Shown piece by piece: positions 35,854 to 44,940 of a stretch of 64,000 nucleotides of DNA. Below the pieces are notes generated by a model, which worked only from the letters and a program-made list of their open reading frames with translations, made no database searches and was not told the origin of the DNA. The stretch is from Parabacteroides sp. 52 (GTDB lineage Bacteria > Bacteroidota > Bacteroidia > Bacteroidales > Tannerellaceae), in contig NZ_QVMG01000001.1 of assembly GCF_010500925.1 (NCBI RefSeq), positions 186,001 to 250,000 on the forward strand. The letters are read 5' to 3'. Numbering within the stretch: the stretch's first letter is position 1; each line of letters begins with the position of its first letter. The position numbers and the translations under genes were made by a program.

Positions 35854-37149
35854 TCAAGCTTTTGTTTTCGCTATTTTCTTTTTGAGTTTAGCAATTTCTT
35901 TGTGCAATTCTTCGATCTCTTCTCCCTGATTCCTGATCGTTGTCAAAAGAGAGTTAAGCTCTTCATTATCGATTGTTTCCGGGAACTGAGCATTTACGCG
36001 CAGGATAAAATCAGACAAGACATTCATATAATTATTAAACGCATCATACGGATTATCATACGGACTGAAACCTCCTCCCGGATGCCGTGTATTCATATAA
36101 TAAAAATGGTCGCTGCTCTGCAGATAATTCCAGTCCTGCCGGATACGGCGGTCCTCTACCATGCGCACCCGTTCTCCGATATCATTTATCTTCCGGAAAG
36201 CTTCCTGCTGAAGGATATTACCAATCCAGGAACCGGTATCCTTTTCTTCGTCCACCCAAGACATAGGATAAGGAACTGAAATAGCATCCACCGGTTTGAG
36301 TAGTTTGAAAACCTCCGAAGGCGTAGAAAAAGAAATGCCTTTCTCTGCCGCAAAACGAGGCAAAGCCTTGAAGAAATCAAATATACCTGATTCTGCCGGT
36401 TGCAAAGAGCCCAAGACCTCATAATTCATAAAAAGGTTTATGATCTGCTCTGATTCCGGTGTAGAGGCTATCCAAGACATAAACTTATCGGCTGTCAAAG
36501 GATATTCACTCCAGGTATAATTGTTGAAACGCATCGAAAGATCCTCACTAAACCGGTCGTTCTTTAATAACAATTTCAATTGAGGTTCCGTAGAAGCCGT
36601 ATACACATAATTCGGACTCTTCCAGCCGAGAATATGTTTGGCCCCTTCCGTCAACATCCCTTTGTAGCCTAATTGATAGACTTGATCTGCAATATCATCT
36701 GAATAGATCAATTCCGTATTACGAAACACCTTGGGTTTGGCTCCAAACATCGAATAAATCTTATCTGCGTGTCGCTTCACCTGATCTTTAAATTCTTCCG
36801 GATCTCCCAAGGAAGAAAGTGAATGCGCATAAGTTTCCGCCATAAATTCGACATTCCCCGTAGCATATAATTCCCTGAAACTATCAATCACCTCCGGAGC
36901 ATACACCTCTATCTGCTCCAATGCGGTTCCCGATACGGAAAAGGCCACTTTAAATTTGCCTCCGCTTGTTTTGATCATCTCCAGGATTGCCCTATTGGCA
37001 GGCAGATAACAACGTTCGGCTATGCGATGCATAATTTCTTCGTTCTGAAAATCATCATAATAATAATGATCGTTTCCTATATCAAAGAAACGGTATCTTT
37101 TCAACCGGAAGGGTTGGTGTATCTGAAAATAAAAGCATATTGTTTTCAT
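35854..37149 (-). CDS. Glycoside hydrolase family 57 (alpha-amylase/glucanotransferase type)
   Basis: Retaining alpha-glucan-active enzyme, 431 aa, no signal, so cytoplasmic. Family marks: MKTICFYFQIHQPFRLKRY at the start, AFSVSGTALEQIEVYAPEV, FMAETYAHSLSSL, and FRNTELIYSDDIADQVYQLG, where the Glu in NTEL is the expected nucleophile region. The end is a coiled coil (TIRNQGEEIEELHKEIAKLKKK). It is third in an operon with a debranching enzyme and a GT4 enzyme, which points to storage polysaccharide turnover. Confidence 0.93.
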   Translation of the reverse strand: MKTICFYFQIHQPFRLKRYRFFDIGNDHYYYDDFQNEEIMHRIAERCYLPANRAILEMIKTSGGKFKVAFSVSGTALEQIEVYAPEVIDSFRELYATGNVEFMAETYAHSLSSLGDPEEFKDQVKRHADKIYSMFGAKPKVFRNTELIYSDDIADQVYQLGYKGMLTEGAKHILGWKSPNYVYTASTEPQLKLLLKNDRFSEDLSMRFNNYTWSEYPLTADKFMSWIASTPESEQIINLFMNYEVLGSLQPAESGIFDFFKALPRFAAEKGISFSTPSEVFKLLKPVDAISVPYPMSWVDEEKDTGSWIGNILQQEAFRKINDIGERVRMVEDRRIRQDWNYLQSSDHFYYMNTRHPGGGFSPYDNPYDAFNNYMNVLSDFILRVNAQFPETIDNEELNSLLTTIRNQGEEIEELHKEIAKLKKKIAKTKA

Positions 37150-37177
37150 AATCTATGTTGTGTTTTATCTTTTTCGT

Positions 37178-38443
37178 TTATCTGTTTATCACCTGGTCAT
37201 ATATTCGACGCACTTTTTGTCCGGCATATTCCCATTTAATATTATCCACTTCTTTCTTTCCTTCTTCTTGCAAGAAGGCATGCATGGCCGGATAAGTAAT
37301 AATGGAGTACATAGCGTCTGCCATGGCTTCAATATCCCAATAATCCACTTTGACTGCATAATCCAAAATCTCTGCACAACCGGATTGTTTGGATATAATC
37401 GAAGGAACCCCACATTGCATAGCCTCCAACGGCGAAATACCAAAAGGCTCAGAAACAGATGGCATGACATACACATCACTGGATTTTAATATTTCATAGA
37501 CCTGTTTACCTTTCATAAAACCCGTAAAATGAAACCGGTCAGCAATATTACGTGCAGCAGCCAAGCGGATCATCTTATCCATCATATCCCCGCTTCCAGC
37601 CATCACAAAACGGGCATGCGGCGCTTTGGCCAACACCTTGGCGGCAGCTTCCACAAAATACTCCGGTCCTTTTTGCATCGTGATACGCCCCAGGAAAGTA
37701 ATAATTTTATCCTTCACCCCTTTCTTATCCGGGATAGCCAGAATTTCAGGACTCAAGGGCTCTACGGCATTATGCACCGTCGTCACCTTGGCCGGATCCT
37801 GGTAATATTTTTCAATAACTGTTTGCCGTGTCAGATTACTTACCGTAATGATATGATCGGCATTATCCATGCCATTCTTTTCTATATTATATACATCGGG
37901 ATTCACATTGCCTCTGCTACGGTCATAATCCGTCGCATGCACATGAATCACCAAAGGTTTCCCACTCACGTTCTTCGCATGAATACCGGCCGGATAAGTT
38001 AACCAGTCATGCGCATGAATCACATCGAAGGACTCTGTACGAGCGACAACACCGGCCACTATCGAATAATTATTTATCTCTTCTAATAAATTATCCGGAT
38101 AACGTCCGGAGAATTCAAAACAGCCCAGATCGTTTACATATCTATAACTGAAATCGGCATAAATACGATCCCGGAAATCAAAATAATTTTGCGGGTTCAT
38201 ATTCACCTTTCCATAGCGTTGTTTCACATATTCCCAATCCGCATCTCTCCACACAACGGGCACATGGTTCATTCCTATTATTTTCAGAAAACTTTGATCC
38301 TCATCTCCCCAAGGCTTAGGAATACAAAAGACAAGTTCCATATCCGGCTGCATAGCCATTCCCCGGGTCAAGCCGTAACTCGCAGTTCCTAACCCTCCTA
38401 ATATATGAGGAGGAAACTCCCATCCAAACATCAATGCCTTCAT
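37178..38443 (-). CDS. GT4-family glycosyltransferase (glycogen synthase type)
   Basis: 421-aa GT-B enzyme with MFGWEFPPHILGGLGTASYGLTRG at the start, DVIHAHDWLTYPAGI, ITVSNLTRQTVIEKYY, and the donor-site block VYVMPSVSEPFGISPLEAMQCGVPSI. It resembles the GT4 protein seen next to GH57 and debranching enzyme genes in Bacteroidota and is expected to build alpha-1,4-glucan from a nucleotide sugar. It follows the debranching enzyme by 12 bp and precedes GH57 by 28 bp. No GlgC or GlgB gene is in the window. Confidence 0.92.
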   Translation of the reverse strand: MKALMFGWEFPPHILGGLGTASYGLTRGMAMQPDMELVFCIPKPWGDEDQSFLKIIGMNHVPVVWRDADWEYVKQRYGKVNMNPQNYFDFRDRIYADFSYRYVNDLGCFEFSGRYPDNLLEEINNYSIVAGVVARTESFDVIHAHDWLTYPAGIHAKNVSGKPLVIHVHATDYDRSRGNVNPDVYNIEKNGMDNADHIITVSNLTRQTVIEKYYQDPAKVTTVHNAVEPLSPEILAIPDKKGVKDKIITFLGRITMQKGPEYFVEAAAKVLAKAPHARFVMAGSGDMMDKMIRLAAARNIADRFHFTGFMKGKQVYEILKSSDVYVMPSVSEPFGISPLEAMQCGVPSIISKQSGCAEILDYAVKVDYWDIEAMADAMYSIITYPAMHAFLQEEGKKEVDNIKWEYAGQKVRRIYDQVINR

Positions 38444-38455
38444 ATACTCTTCTTA

Positions 38456-40390
38456 TTAATCAGCATTATACTTTTTCAACAACTCTACTACCCGCAAAAT
38501 AGCCGATACGCTCATGGCAAAAGAGATAGCCCCTCTTCCTGTAAACGGAGGATTTCCATCAAAAAGTTCGGATAAAGTACCGACACAATGCAAAGACATT
38601 TCCTCTTCCATACTAATCAGCATACGCTCCACAAAAGAGACCCCGCTTTTACCAAAAACACGGAGATAAGCCTCCATATACGCACCAAACAACCAAGGCC
38701 AGGCGGCTCCCTGATGATAGGCCAGGTCTCTCTCATATTGTGCTCCCACATAATATGGCCGATAGCCTTCACTTTTAGGACTCAAAGAACGTAGGCCTTT
38801 GGGGGTTAATAACTCTTTGGTTACAATATCCAATATGGCCCGTTTCTGTGCCCGTGTCAAAGGAGAATAAGCCAGGGATACGGCGAAAATCATATTCGGT
38901 CTCACGCTCCAGTCTACCCGGGAGCCACTCACGGAATCAAACAAATAATTGTATCCGTTCACGAAAGTATCCGCAAAGGAGACTTCAATGGCTTTGATTA
39001 CCGGATCCATGCGGTCTACAGGAGTCCCCCCTGTCAATTCCGTATAAAAACAAAGGGCATTATACCAAAGGGCATTGAATTCGACAATGTATCCGCTACG
39101 AAGCACTACCGGTTTTCCATTTACCGTTGAATTCATCCAGGTTATAGCTTTATCTTTTCCTTCTGCATACAATAAACCATTATCCATGACGCGCATATCC
39201 GGGTGTTGCTGATCCAGTATATACGTAATCATTTCTTTGATAAAGGCAGCATATAATTTCCGTGCCTGATCCATACTTGTGTAAGAGGCATATTGTTGTA
39301 TAGCCCATATAGCCCATAGAATCACATCCGGCTGATTAATTTCTTTAATAACAGGATCTATCTCCCCTTTTTCCATAAAGGTTCGGATAGCCGGCATAGC
39401 CGTTTGCATGATTTTCTCAAAACGCACCGGGTCCTGAATAGAAAGGGTACTTCCGGGCAAGGCGATAAACAAATCACGCGCCCGTACTTTAAACCAGGGG
39501 TATCCGGCTAATAAATAGGCATCTGTCTCATTGGGACGGAAATAAAACTGCTGTGCTGAATTTTTCAGACAGTTATAGAAACTATCGCGTGGCGTCCTGA
39601 AATTCACCTCTTCTTCATAAAAATCTTTCAAATGCGTCGTAACAATCTGTTCTTCACCCGCACAGAAAAAGACGGATTCTCCTTTTTTTATAGCCACCTC
39701 AAAATAACCGGGTACATACAGGTCTTCCTGATAAGGATACCCCCTCTCCTGCTCTTTCTGGTATTCAACACCGTGATACCAATGAGGATCAAAGACAAAA
39801 GTGGCCTTTTTACTAAATTGCATATACATCTCGGGGTAGCCGGCATACATACATGTTTTTATACCATTGGGCACCTCGGTATACGATCGGTTTACATTTC
39901 CATTTTCATAAGTTAACGCTTTTACACTACGAAACGCCAGAAAAGGGCGAAAACGAAGCGTGGTTGCCGAATGAGCATCTTCCAACGTATACTTAATCAT
40001 AATTCGGTTTTTAAACGAAGAAAAAACTTTCTCTTTGGAAAGAATCACCCCACCTACACGATAGACAGTGCGAGGAACGGTATCTGAGGTATACTCACGG
40101 ATATATTTATGTCCATTCGGACTGAAGCTATTGCCCGGATATTTATGAAGTCCCAGATTGAATTCGGCCTTATGCTGAATAACCGTTTCATCCAAAGAAG
40201 ACAAAAGAACATGGTTATCATCGTCAATAGCCGGTACAGGCATGACTAATAATCCATGATATTTCCTGGTATTACAATCGACAACAGTAGTGCAGTGGTA
40301 AGCTCCCATTCGGTTGGTACGAAGCACCTCCCGAGTCAGCGATTCTTCCAGGTTCACCATTACTGTTTTATCAAATTTAAGATAACTCAT
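38456..40390 (-). CDS. Glycogen debranching enzyme (amylo-alpha-1,6-glucosidase, GDE N and C domains)
   Basis: 644-aa cytoplasmic enzyme that removes alpha-1,6 branches. The N-terminal GDE domain (MVNLEESLTREVLRTNRMGAY, TVVDCNTRKYHGLLV) is followed by the (alpha/alpha)6 barrel with AGYPWFKVRARDLFIALPGSTL, TWMNSTVNGKPVVLRSGYIVE and YHQGAAWPWLFGAYMEAYLR. It is the first gene of the operon with GT4 and GH57. The 229-bp gap upstream (40391-40619) shows no clear gene, hairpin or -7 match. Confidence 0.94.
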   Translation of the reverse strand: MSYLKFDKTVMVNLEESLTREVLRTNRMGAYHCTTVVDCNTRKYHGLLVMPVPAIDDDNHVLLSSLDETVIQHKAEFNLGLHKYPGNSFSPNGHKYIREYTSDTVPRTVYRVGGVILSKEKVFSSFKNRIMIKYTLEDAHSATTLRFRPFLAFRSVKALTYENGNVNRSYTEVPNGIKTCMYAGYPEMYMQFSKKATFVFDPHWYHGVEYQKEQERGYPYQEDLYVPGYFEVAIKKGESVFFCAGEEQIVTTHLKDFYEEEVNFRTPRDSFYNCLKNSAQQFYFRPNETDAYLLAGYPWFKVRARDLFIALPGSTLSIQDPVRFEKIMQTAMPAIRTFMEKGEIDPVIKEINQPDVILWAIWAIQQYASYTSMDQARKLYAAFIKEMITYILDQQHPDMRVMDNGLLYAEGKDKAITWMNSTVNGKPVVLRSGYIVEFNALWYNALCFYTELTGGTPVDRMDPVIKAIEVSFADTFVNGYNYLFDSVSGSRVDWSVRPNMIFAVSLAYSPLTRAQKRAILDIVTKELLTPKGLRSLSPKSEGYRPYYVGAQYERDLAYHQGAAWPWLFGAYMEAYLRVFGKSGVSFVERMLISMEEEMSLHCVGTLSELFDGNPPFTGRGAISFAMSVSAILRVVELLKKYNAD

Positions 40391-40619
40391 ACATGTTTTT
40401 AGGTTTTAAGTTAGCATTTTAATAACAAATTGATACGTCTTGTATTCAGTCTCAAATCTATCACTTTTTAACAGAAAAAACAAATAAGCTTAGTTTTTAG
40501 TTTTGAATATCAACCCATAGCAAAAAACATTCAGTCTGTAAATCATCAAATTAATCATTGACAGTCATTTATTCATGTGTTGTCAAACACAAAAGATGCA
40601 CACAGGAGTTGCATACGAT

Positions 40620-41579
40620 TTACAACGCATAAACCATCTCCCGCTGTTCCTTAAAGAAAGTCAGTCGCTGCTTTTCCGCACAACTTGAGATCAGGGTTGA
40701 ATACCGCTTCAACGAATCGATCCATCTCTTTTGCTCTTTACAAATATCCGGATGTTGGGAATGGATATAGTCAATCGCATACAAATGAAATATACTCAAG
40801 GCAAAACCCGTCTTCTCCATATAAGTATAAGAACTCTCCAGATTAATGCTGGAGATATACACATGGAGCTTATTCCCGTTCGAATACATGCCATTGTAAG
40901 CGGCTTCTTCTATTTCATCCAATAAATCCAAAAATTCCGTTTTTATCTGACTCAGATCTTTCTCCGACATCAGGTTCAGATCAATAAAATATTTGATATC
41001 ATTGGCCAAGGCCTTAAAAACATTCGTATCCCATATGATACAAGTCTCGGGGACCTGACGCAATAAATCCGAAAGACTGAACAACAAATCCATTAACTTC
41101 TCGGGAAAATGAATATTACTCATGTTCTTTATGATTTTTATATCCGGATACTGATGCAGCCATCTGCATAATCGGAACTTTGTCAACATCTCATAGTGCG
41201 AATGAAAAACAAAAGGTAATGCATTTGCGGCTGCACTTACCATCGCTTTCGGATCATCGGCTATAAATGTATATATATCCCGGCTGCTGTTGCATATCGT
41301 ATAAAAATAATCAAACGGATCTTCTGTCTTTTGTAAATTCGAAGAAAAAAGGGCACCGTTCGTTACCGAATTACCGGCAATTTCGTCCAAAGACAAACCC
41401 ATTAATTTAGCAATAAGCACCACCTCATAAAAAGTAAACGGCACCTCTCCCCGTAAACGACGATACACTGCTTCTTTTCCTATAGATAAGGCTTCCATCA
41501 ATACGACCACGATATTCCGATCTTCCAATAAACGTTCTTTTACCGCTTTTATTAAATCATTGTTTAAGGTCTCTTTCAT
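40620..41579 (-). CDS. HTH-containing putative regulator (paralogue of 13462-14445)
   Basis: 319 aa. N-terminal HTH region with KEAVYRRLRGEVPFTFYEVV, then about 230 mostly helical residues and an end FFKEQREMVYAL like that of the paralogue. It lies 229 bp after (downstream on the minus strand is) the glycogen operon's start region and divergent to the HU gene at 41776. A role in controlling the glycogen operon or HU is possible from position only. Its upstream region lacks the promoter-leader element found at the other copy. Confidence 0.75.
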   Translation of the reverse strand: MKETLNNDLIKAVKERLLEDRNIVVVLMEALSIGKEAVYRRLRGEVPFTFYEVVLIAKLMGLSLDEIAGNSVTNGALFSSNLQKTEDPFDYFYTICNSSRDIYTFIADDPKAMVSAAANALPFVFHSHYEMLTKFRLCRWLHQYPDIKIIKNMSNIHFPEKLMDLLFSLSDLLRQVPETCIIWDTNVFKALANDIKYFIDLNLMSEKDLSQIKTEFLDLLDEIEEAAYNGMYSNGNKLHVYISSINLESSYTYMEKTGFALSIFHLYAIDYIHSQHPDICKEQKRWIDSLKRYSTLISSCAEKQRLTFFKEQREMVYAL

Positions 41580-41738
41580 ATCTATTCTTGTTACACCAAT
41601 TACATTTATCGAAAACGATTTCTATTATAATATATCAGCTTGCAATTTTCGTAACAATTATACTACTTTTTTTTTCAATTTAATAGAAAAGACCTCCAAA
41701 ATAATAGAAATAGTTTCGGATAGCCCAAGCGGATAATG

Positions 41739-41746
41739 TACATTTG
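41739..41746 (+). promoter_or_regulatory. Promoter -7 element TACATTTG for the HU gene
   Basis: TAnnTTTG match 29 bases before the HU ATG at 41776. Confidence 0.65.
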
Positions 41747-41775
41747 TTATGTATTAATAATCAAAAGCATTAACT

Positions 41776-42054
41776 ATGAACAAAGCAGAATTGATCGAAG
41801 TGATCGCAGAAAAAACGGGATTACCCAGAAAGGATGCAAAGTTGGCTTTGGATGCCTATATGGAAACAGTGACCGAACGCATGAGTCAAAGAGAAGAAAT
41901 CGTATTAGTCGGATTCGGTACTTTATGCCCCAGAGATCAAACCAGCAGATTAGCACGTAACCCCAAAACGGGAACCCCCGTGATGATCCAACCCCGAACT
42001 ACCGTGAAGTTTAAACCGGGGAAATTTTTATTGGAAGCAATGAACAAAAAGTAA
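41776..42054 (+). CDS. HU-family DNA-binding protein
   Basis: 92-aa histone-like protein that bends DNA. It has MNKAELIEVIAEKTGLPRKD, then VLVGFGTL and the DNA-binding arm region LARNPKTGTPVMIQPRTTVKFKPGK. The arm has RNPKTG in the usual place. Single gene with its own promoter; next is upp after 148 bp. Confidence 0.96.
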   Translation: MNKAELIEVIAEKTGLPRKDAKLALDAYMETVTERMSQREEIVLVGFGTLCPRDQTSRLARNPKTGTPVMIQPRTTVKFKPGKFLLEAMNKK

Positions 42055-42171
42055 ATCCCCCCTTCCCCTGAATTACGGAGAATAGAAAAATTCGGAATGT
42101 TTTTTCTGTTCTCCGTATTTTTTTTACAACAAAATAACACTTTGCCTTCCCTCTCTTTTCCTAATTTTACG

Positions 42172-42179
42172 TACGTTTG
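42172..42179 (+). promoter_or_regulatory. Promoter -7 element TACGTTTG for upp
   Basis: TAnnTTTG match 23 bases before the upp ATG at 42203. Confidence 0.65.
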
Positions 42180-42202
42180 AAACCAAAAAAAATAAAAAGT
42201 AA

Positions 42203-42856
42203 ATGAAGATCGTTCACTTAGGTGCCTCCAACTCTATCTTAAATCAATTCGTTTCCGAATTGAGAAATGTTCAAATTCAACAAGACCGTTTGCGATTTCG
42301 CAGAAACATCGAACGTATCGGAGAGATAATGGCCTACGAGATAAGCAAAGAGTTTCCTTATAAAACAACCGACATTCAATCCCCCTTAGGCATGGCTCCC
42401 ATGAATCTAGCAGACAACCAGGTGGTTCTCGGCACCATTCTCCGCGCCGGGCTTCCTTTTCACCAGGGTTTCCTCAGTTATATGGACAATGCCGAAAATG
42501 CCTTCGTCTCTGCTTACAGGAAGTACAAGGATCGTCTGAATTTTGATATTCATATCGAATACATTGCTTCTCCTTTATTATCGGGAAAAACATTAATTCT
42601 GACAGACCCCATGCTCGCAACAGGCAGCTCGATGGAATTAGCCTATGAAGCGCTATTAACCAAAGGAAAACCTGCGGAAGTGCATATTGCGTCTATCATT
42701 TCCAGCAAACAGGCTTTATCCTATATGGAAGAGCATATGCCGGATCATAACATTACGGTATGGATAGCCGCATTGGACGACCAGCTGGATGAACATGCCT
42801 ATATTGTACCCGGACTGGGCGATGCCGGAGACCTGGCTTATGGAAGTAAAGATTAA
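42203..42856 (+). CDS. upp: Uracil phosphoribosyltransferase
   Basis: Salvages uracil to UMP with PRPP. 217 aa, with TILRAGLPFHQGF and the PRPP-binding loop LILTDPMLATGSSM (131-144), then the C-terminal uracil-binding end YIVPGLGDAGDLAYG. It is a single gene with its own promoter and closed by a strong terminator. Confidence 0.97.
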   Translation: MKIVHLGASNSILNQFVSELRNVQIQQDRLRFRRNIERIGEIMAYEISKEFPYKTTDIQSPLGMAPMNLADNQVVLGTILRAGLPFHQGFLSYMDNAENAFVSAYRKYKDRLNFDIHIEYIASPLLSGKTLILTDPMLATGSSMELAYEALLTKGKPAEVHIASIISSKQALSYMEEHMPDHNITVWIAALDDQLDEHAYIVPGLGDAGDLAYGSKD

Positions 42857-42873
42857 AAAAGAAAATCCCTCAT

Positions 42874-42909
42874 AAAAAAGGCTATCTCCTTAGGAGACAG
42901 CCTTTTTTT
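42874..42909. terminator. Bidirectional terminator between upp and the oxidoreductase gene
   Basis: AGGCTATCTCCT / AGGAGACAGCCT with A6 before and T7 after; one mismatch. It serves upp (plus) and 42929-44404 (minus). Confidence 0.92.
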
Positions 42910-42928
42910 ATCGTTCAAACAGACCGGA

Positions 42929-44404
42929 TTAACGAGGCATATCAGCCAAGTTCCAACCAGCTCTGTAATTATGCTTGATTAATTCTTCGGCAAACTTCTT
43001 CGCATTAATCGGATCCGTCATATCCTTATCGAAGGTAGGATGTCCTTCTTTGATCTTGAAACCGTCTTTAATAACAATACGAAGTTCTTCATTGTCACCG
43101 ATATTCGTGAATTTCATATTCGGACCATCCCAATGCAATTCTTTATTCAACTCCTGCAAACGAACAGCCAATACTCCCATCACCACCATTTCATTGAATG
43201 GACCGGCTTCGCTGAAGTCTGATTTTGTCTGGATGCGGTTGGCTGCATTTTCTTTACAAGCACGTACCCAGTCTTGTTGATGCGGATTGTTTCCTGTTAC
43301 CCGGCGCTCTGTCTTCGCTGTAGCCGGAACGCGACCCGACAACAACCAAGGTTCAGCTCCATAACAACCACAAATCAAAGTGTCTTTCGTTCCGTGGAAA
43401 ATAACACCTCCACCTTGTACATTCATATTCTTTCCTTGTGGGAAACCGGCTGGTCTGTCCGGTTTCAAACCACCGTCATACCAATGCACTTCTACCTCCG
43501 GCAAAGCTACCTTTGGCATATTGTCACGCGCAGGGAATGTCAATTTCACATGTTGCGCCTGCGGAGCACAGTCTCTCAATAATAAGGTAGAAGAACCTTG
43601 TACTTTAGTTGGATAACCCAGTTTCAACGATTTGAAAACAGGATGCAGAATGTGACAGGCCATATCACCTAAAGCTCCGGTACCATAAGCCCACCAGCCG
43701 CGCCAGTTCCAGGGATGATAGATGGCATTATAAGGTTTCAATTCGGCCGGACCTGTAAACAAATCCCAGTTCAACGTAGAAGGTACTCTGTCTGCTTTTT
43801 CCGGAGTCATCAAACCTTGTGGCCAGATAGGACGGTCAGTGAAAGCTTCTACTTTGGTCACTTCACCGATTTCACCAGCCCAAATCCACTCACACATCAG
43901 GTTTACACCCTCATTGGAGGCACCTTGGTTACCCATTTGGGTAGCTACTTTATGTTTGGCTGCCAGGTTGGTCAACAAACGAGATTCATACACAGAGTGT
44001 GTCAATGGTTTTTCACAATATACGTGTTTACCCATTGTCATCGCCTGGGCAGAAATAATAGCGTGGGTATGGTCAGCAGTAGCCACCATAACAGCATCGA
44101 TTGAGCTTCCCATCTCATCGTACATCTTACGGAAATCCCAATATTTCTTAGCCTGTGCGTATTTTTCAAAAACAGGTTTCGCATATTTCCAGTCCACGTC
44201 ACACATGGCTACCATGTTTTCTGTTTCCAGACCACGTAAAACGGCAGCTCCTCTGGAACCAATACCTACACCTGCAATATTCAGTTTATCTGTTGGTGCC
44301 GTATATCCATGGCTTTTTCCCAGGATTGAACTCGGCACAATGGTCAGGGCTGCAGCCGCAGTGGCCCCTCTTTGAAGAAAAGATCTTCTTGAAATGTTTG
44401 TCAT
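42929..44404 (-). CDS. Gfo/Idh/MocA-family oxidoreductase with Tat signal
   Basis: Exported NAD(P)-dependent dehydrogenase-like protein of 491 aa. The twin-arginine signal is SRRSFLQRG with a hydrophobic stretch to about residue 27. The Rossmann domain follows (LNIAGVGIGSRGAAVL), then VMVATADHTHAIISAQAM, and the catalytic-type CEKPLTHSVYESR with the EKP lysine. The C-terminal domain holds PWNWRGWWAYGTGALGDMACHILHP. Related Tat-exported proteins act on sugars; the DUF1080 lipoprotein at 8606 belongs to a family linked to them in some gut Bacteroidales. Promoter at 44505-44512. Confidence 0.9.
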   Translation of the reverse strand: MTNISRRSFLQRGATAAAALTIVPSSILGKSHGYTAPTDKLNIAGVGIGSRGAAVLRGLETENMVAMCDVDWKYAKPVFEKYAQAKKYWDFRKMYDEMGSSIDAVMVATADHTHAIISAQAMTMGKHVYCEKPLTHSVYESRLLTNLAAKHKVATQMGNQGASNEGVNLMCEWIWAGEIGEVTKVEAFTDRPIWPQGLMTPEKADRVPSTLNWDLFTGPAELKPYNAIYHPWNWRGWWAYGTGALGDMACHILHPVFKSLKLGYPTKVQGSSTLLLRDCAPQAQHVKLTFPARDNMPKVALPEVEVHWYDGGLKPDRPAGFPQGKNMNVQGGGVIFHGTKDTLICGCYGAEPWLLSGRVPATAKTERRVTGNNPHQQDWVRACKENAANRIQTKSDFSEAGPFNEMVVMGVLAVRLQELNKELHWDGPNMKFTNIGDNEELRIVIKDGFKIKEGHPTFDKDMTDPINAKKFAEELIKHNYRAGWNLADMPR

Positions 44405-44504
44405 AATAATAGAATTTTAAATACACAATATTTTTTAAGTCACATATACTCTCTTATCGGATCAAATAACACAGAAACAACCAACCTGTCCAAAGAATTG
44501 GAAC

Positions 44505-44512
44505 CAAATATA
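44505..44512 (-). promoter_or_regulatory. Promoter -7 element TATATTTG for the Gfo/Idh gene
   Basis: TAnnTTTG match on the minus strand, about 100 bases before the ATG at 44404. The intergenic stretch 44405-44940 holds this promoter, array B, and two plus-strand promoters. Confidence 0.65.
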
Positions 44513-44652
44513 GAGCATTTTTTTTTATCGGCATATTTATTCTCCATAAAAACATTATAAACAGCCACAATTTCAGTCTTTGTAGACACCCTGAACGTTT
44601 CTTCCCTTTGCGGATCAGCCATAGGATTTATCTTTGGGGGCTTGGGTATTCT

Positions 44653-44740
44653 GTTGCCGATGCGCATCGGCAACATTGCTGATCGTGTTCGACAATATTG
44701 CTGATGCGCTTCGTCAATATTGCCGATGCCCATCGGCAAT
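44653..44740. repeat. Array B: four tandem 22-bp palindromic units
   Basis: Units are 44653-44674, 44675-44696, 44697-44718 and 44719-44740. Unit 1 is a perfect 20-bp palindrome (TTGCCGATGCGCATCGGCAA) and unit 4 has a perfect 10-bp stem around CC; the two inner units are partly matched (ATTGCTGATCG...GACAAT, ATTGCTGATGCGC...TCAAT). The array ends about 21 bp before the -7 element at 44762, so it reaches the -33 region of that promoter. Sequence and layout closely match array A. Confidence 0.93.
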
Positions 44741-44761
44741 AGAATTGTCCTGAGTTTTTTG

Positions 44762-44844
44762 TATATTTGTAGAATATAGGATGCGCTTTGGTAATCCTTC
44801 ATGAAAATGAATTTTCCTTTCGGATTACGCTCACCTTTCGCTAT
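44762..44844 (+). promoter_or_regulatory. Shared promoter-leader element, copy 2
   Basis: Starts with TATATTTG (44762-44769), then the same 37-base block as copy 1 with 3 differences, a 23-base variable middle holding TTCAT-GAAA-ATGAA, and the closing GGATTACGCTCACCTTTC. The closing pair GTAATCC / GGATTAC is kept as a 7-bp stem. A second TATATTTGTAGAATA follows at 44842-44856, exactly 80 bp after the first. Confidence 0.8.
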
Positions 44845-44849
44845 ATTTG
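44842..44849 (+). promoter_or_regulatory. Second promoter -7 element TATATTTG
   Basis: Part of a 15-base exact repeat (TATATTTGTAGAATA) of the upstream promoter. It would give a leader of about 85 nt to the ATG at 44941. Both tandem promoters can serve the phosphoesterase gene. Confidence 0.6.
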
Positions 44850-44940
44850 TAGAATACATTTGGGTGTTACTCAAAGAAATCTGTTTCTACATTCGGTTTA
44901 CGTTTATTATTCAAATGAAAGATTAAGAAAACAAAGTCAT

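Noticed and set aside
44440-44874. 144-aa minus-strand reading frame
   Set aside because: It runs through the 22-bp array and two promoters of the opposite strand and has no recognisable domain.
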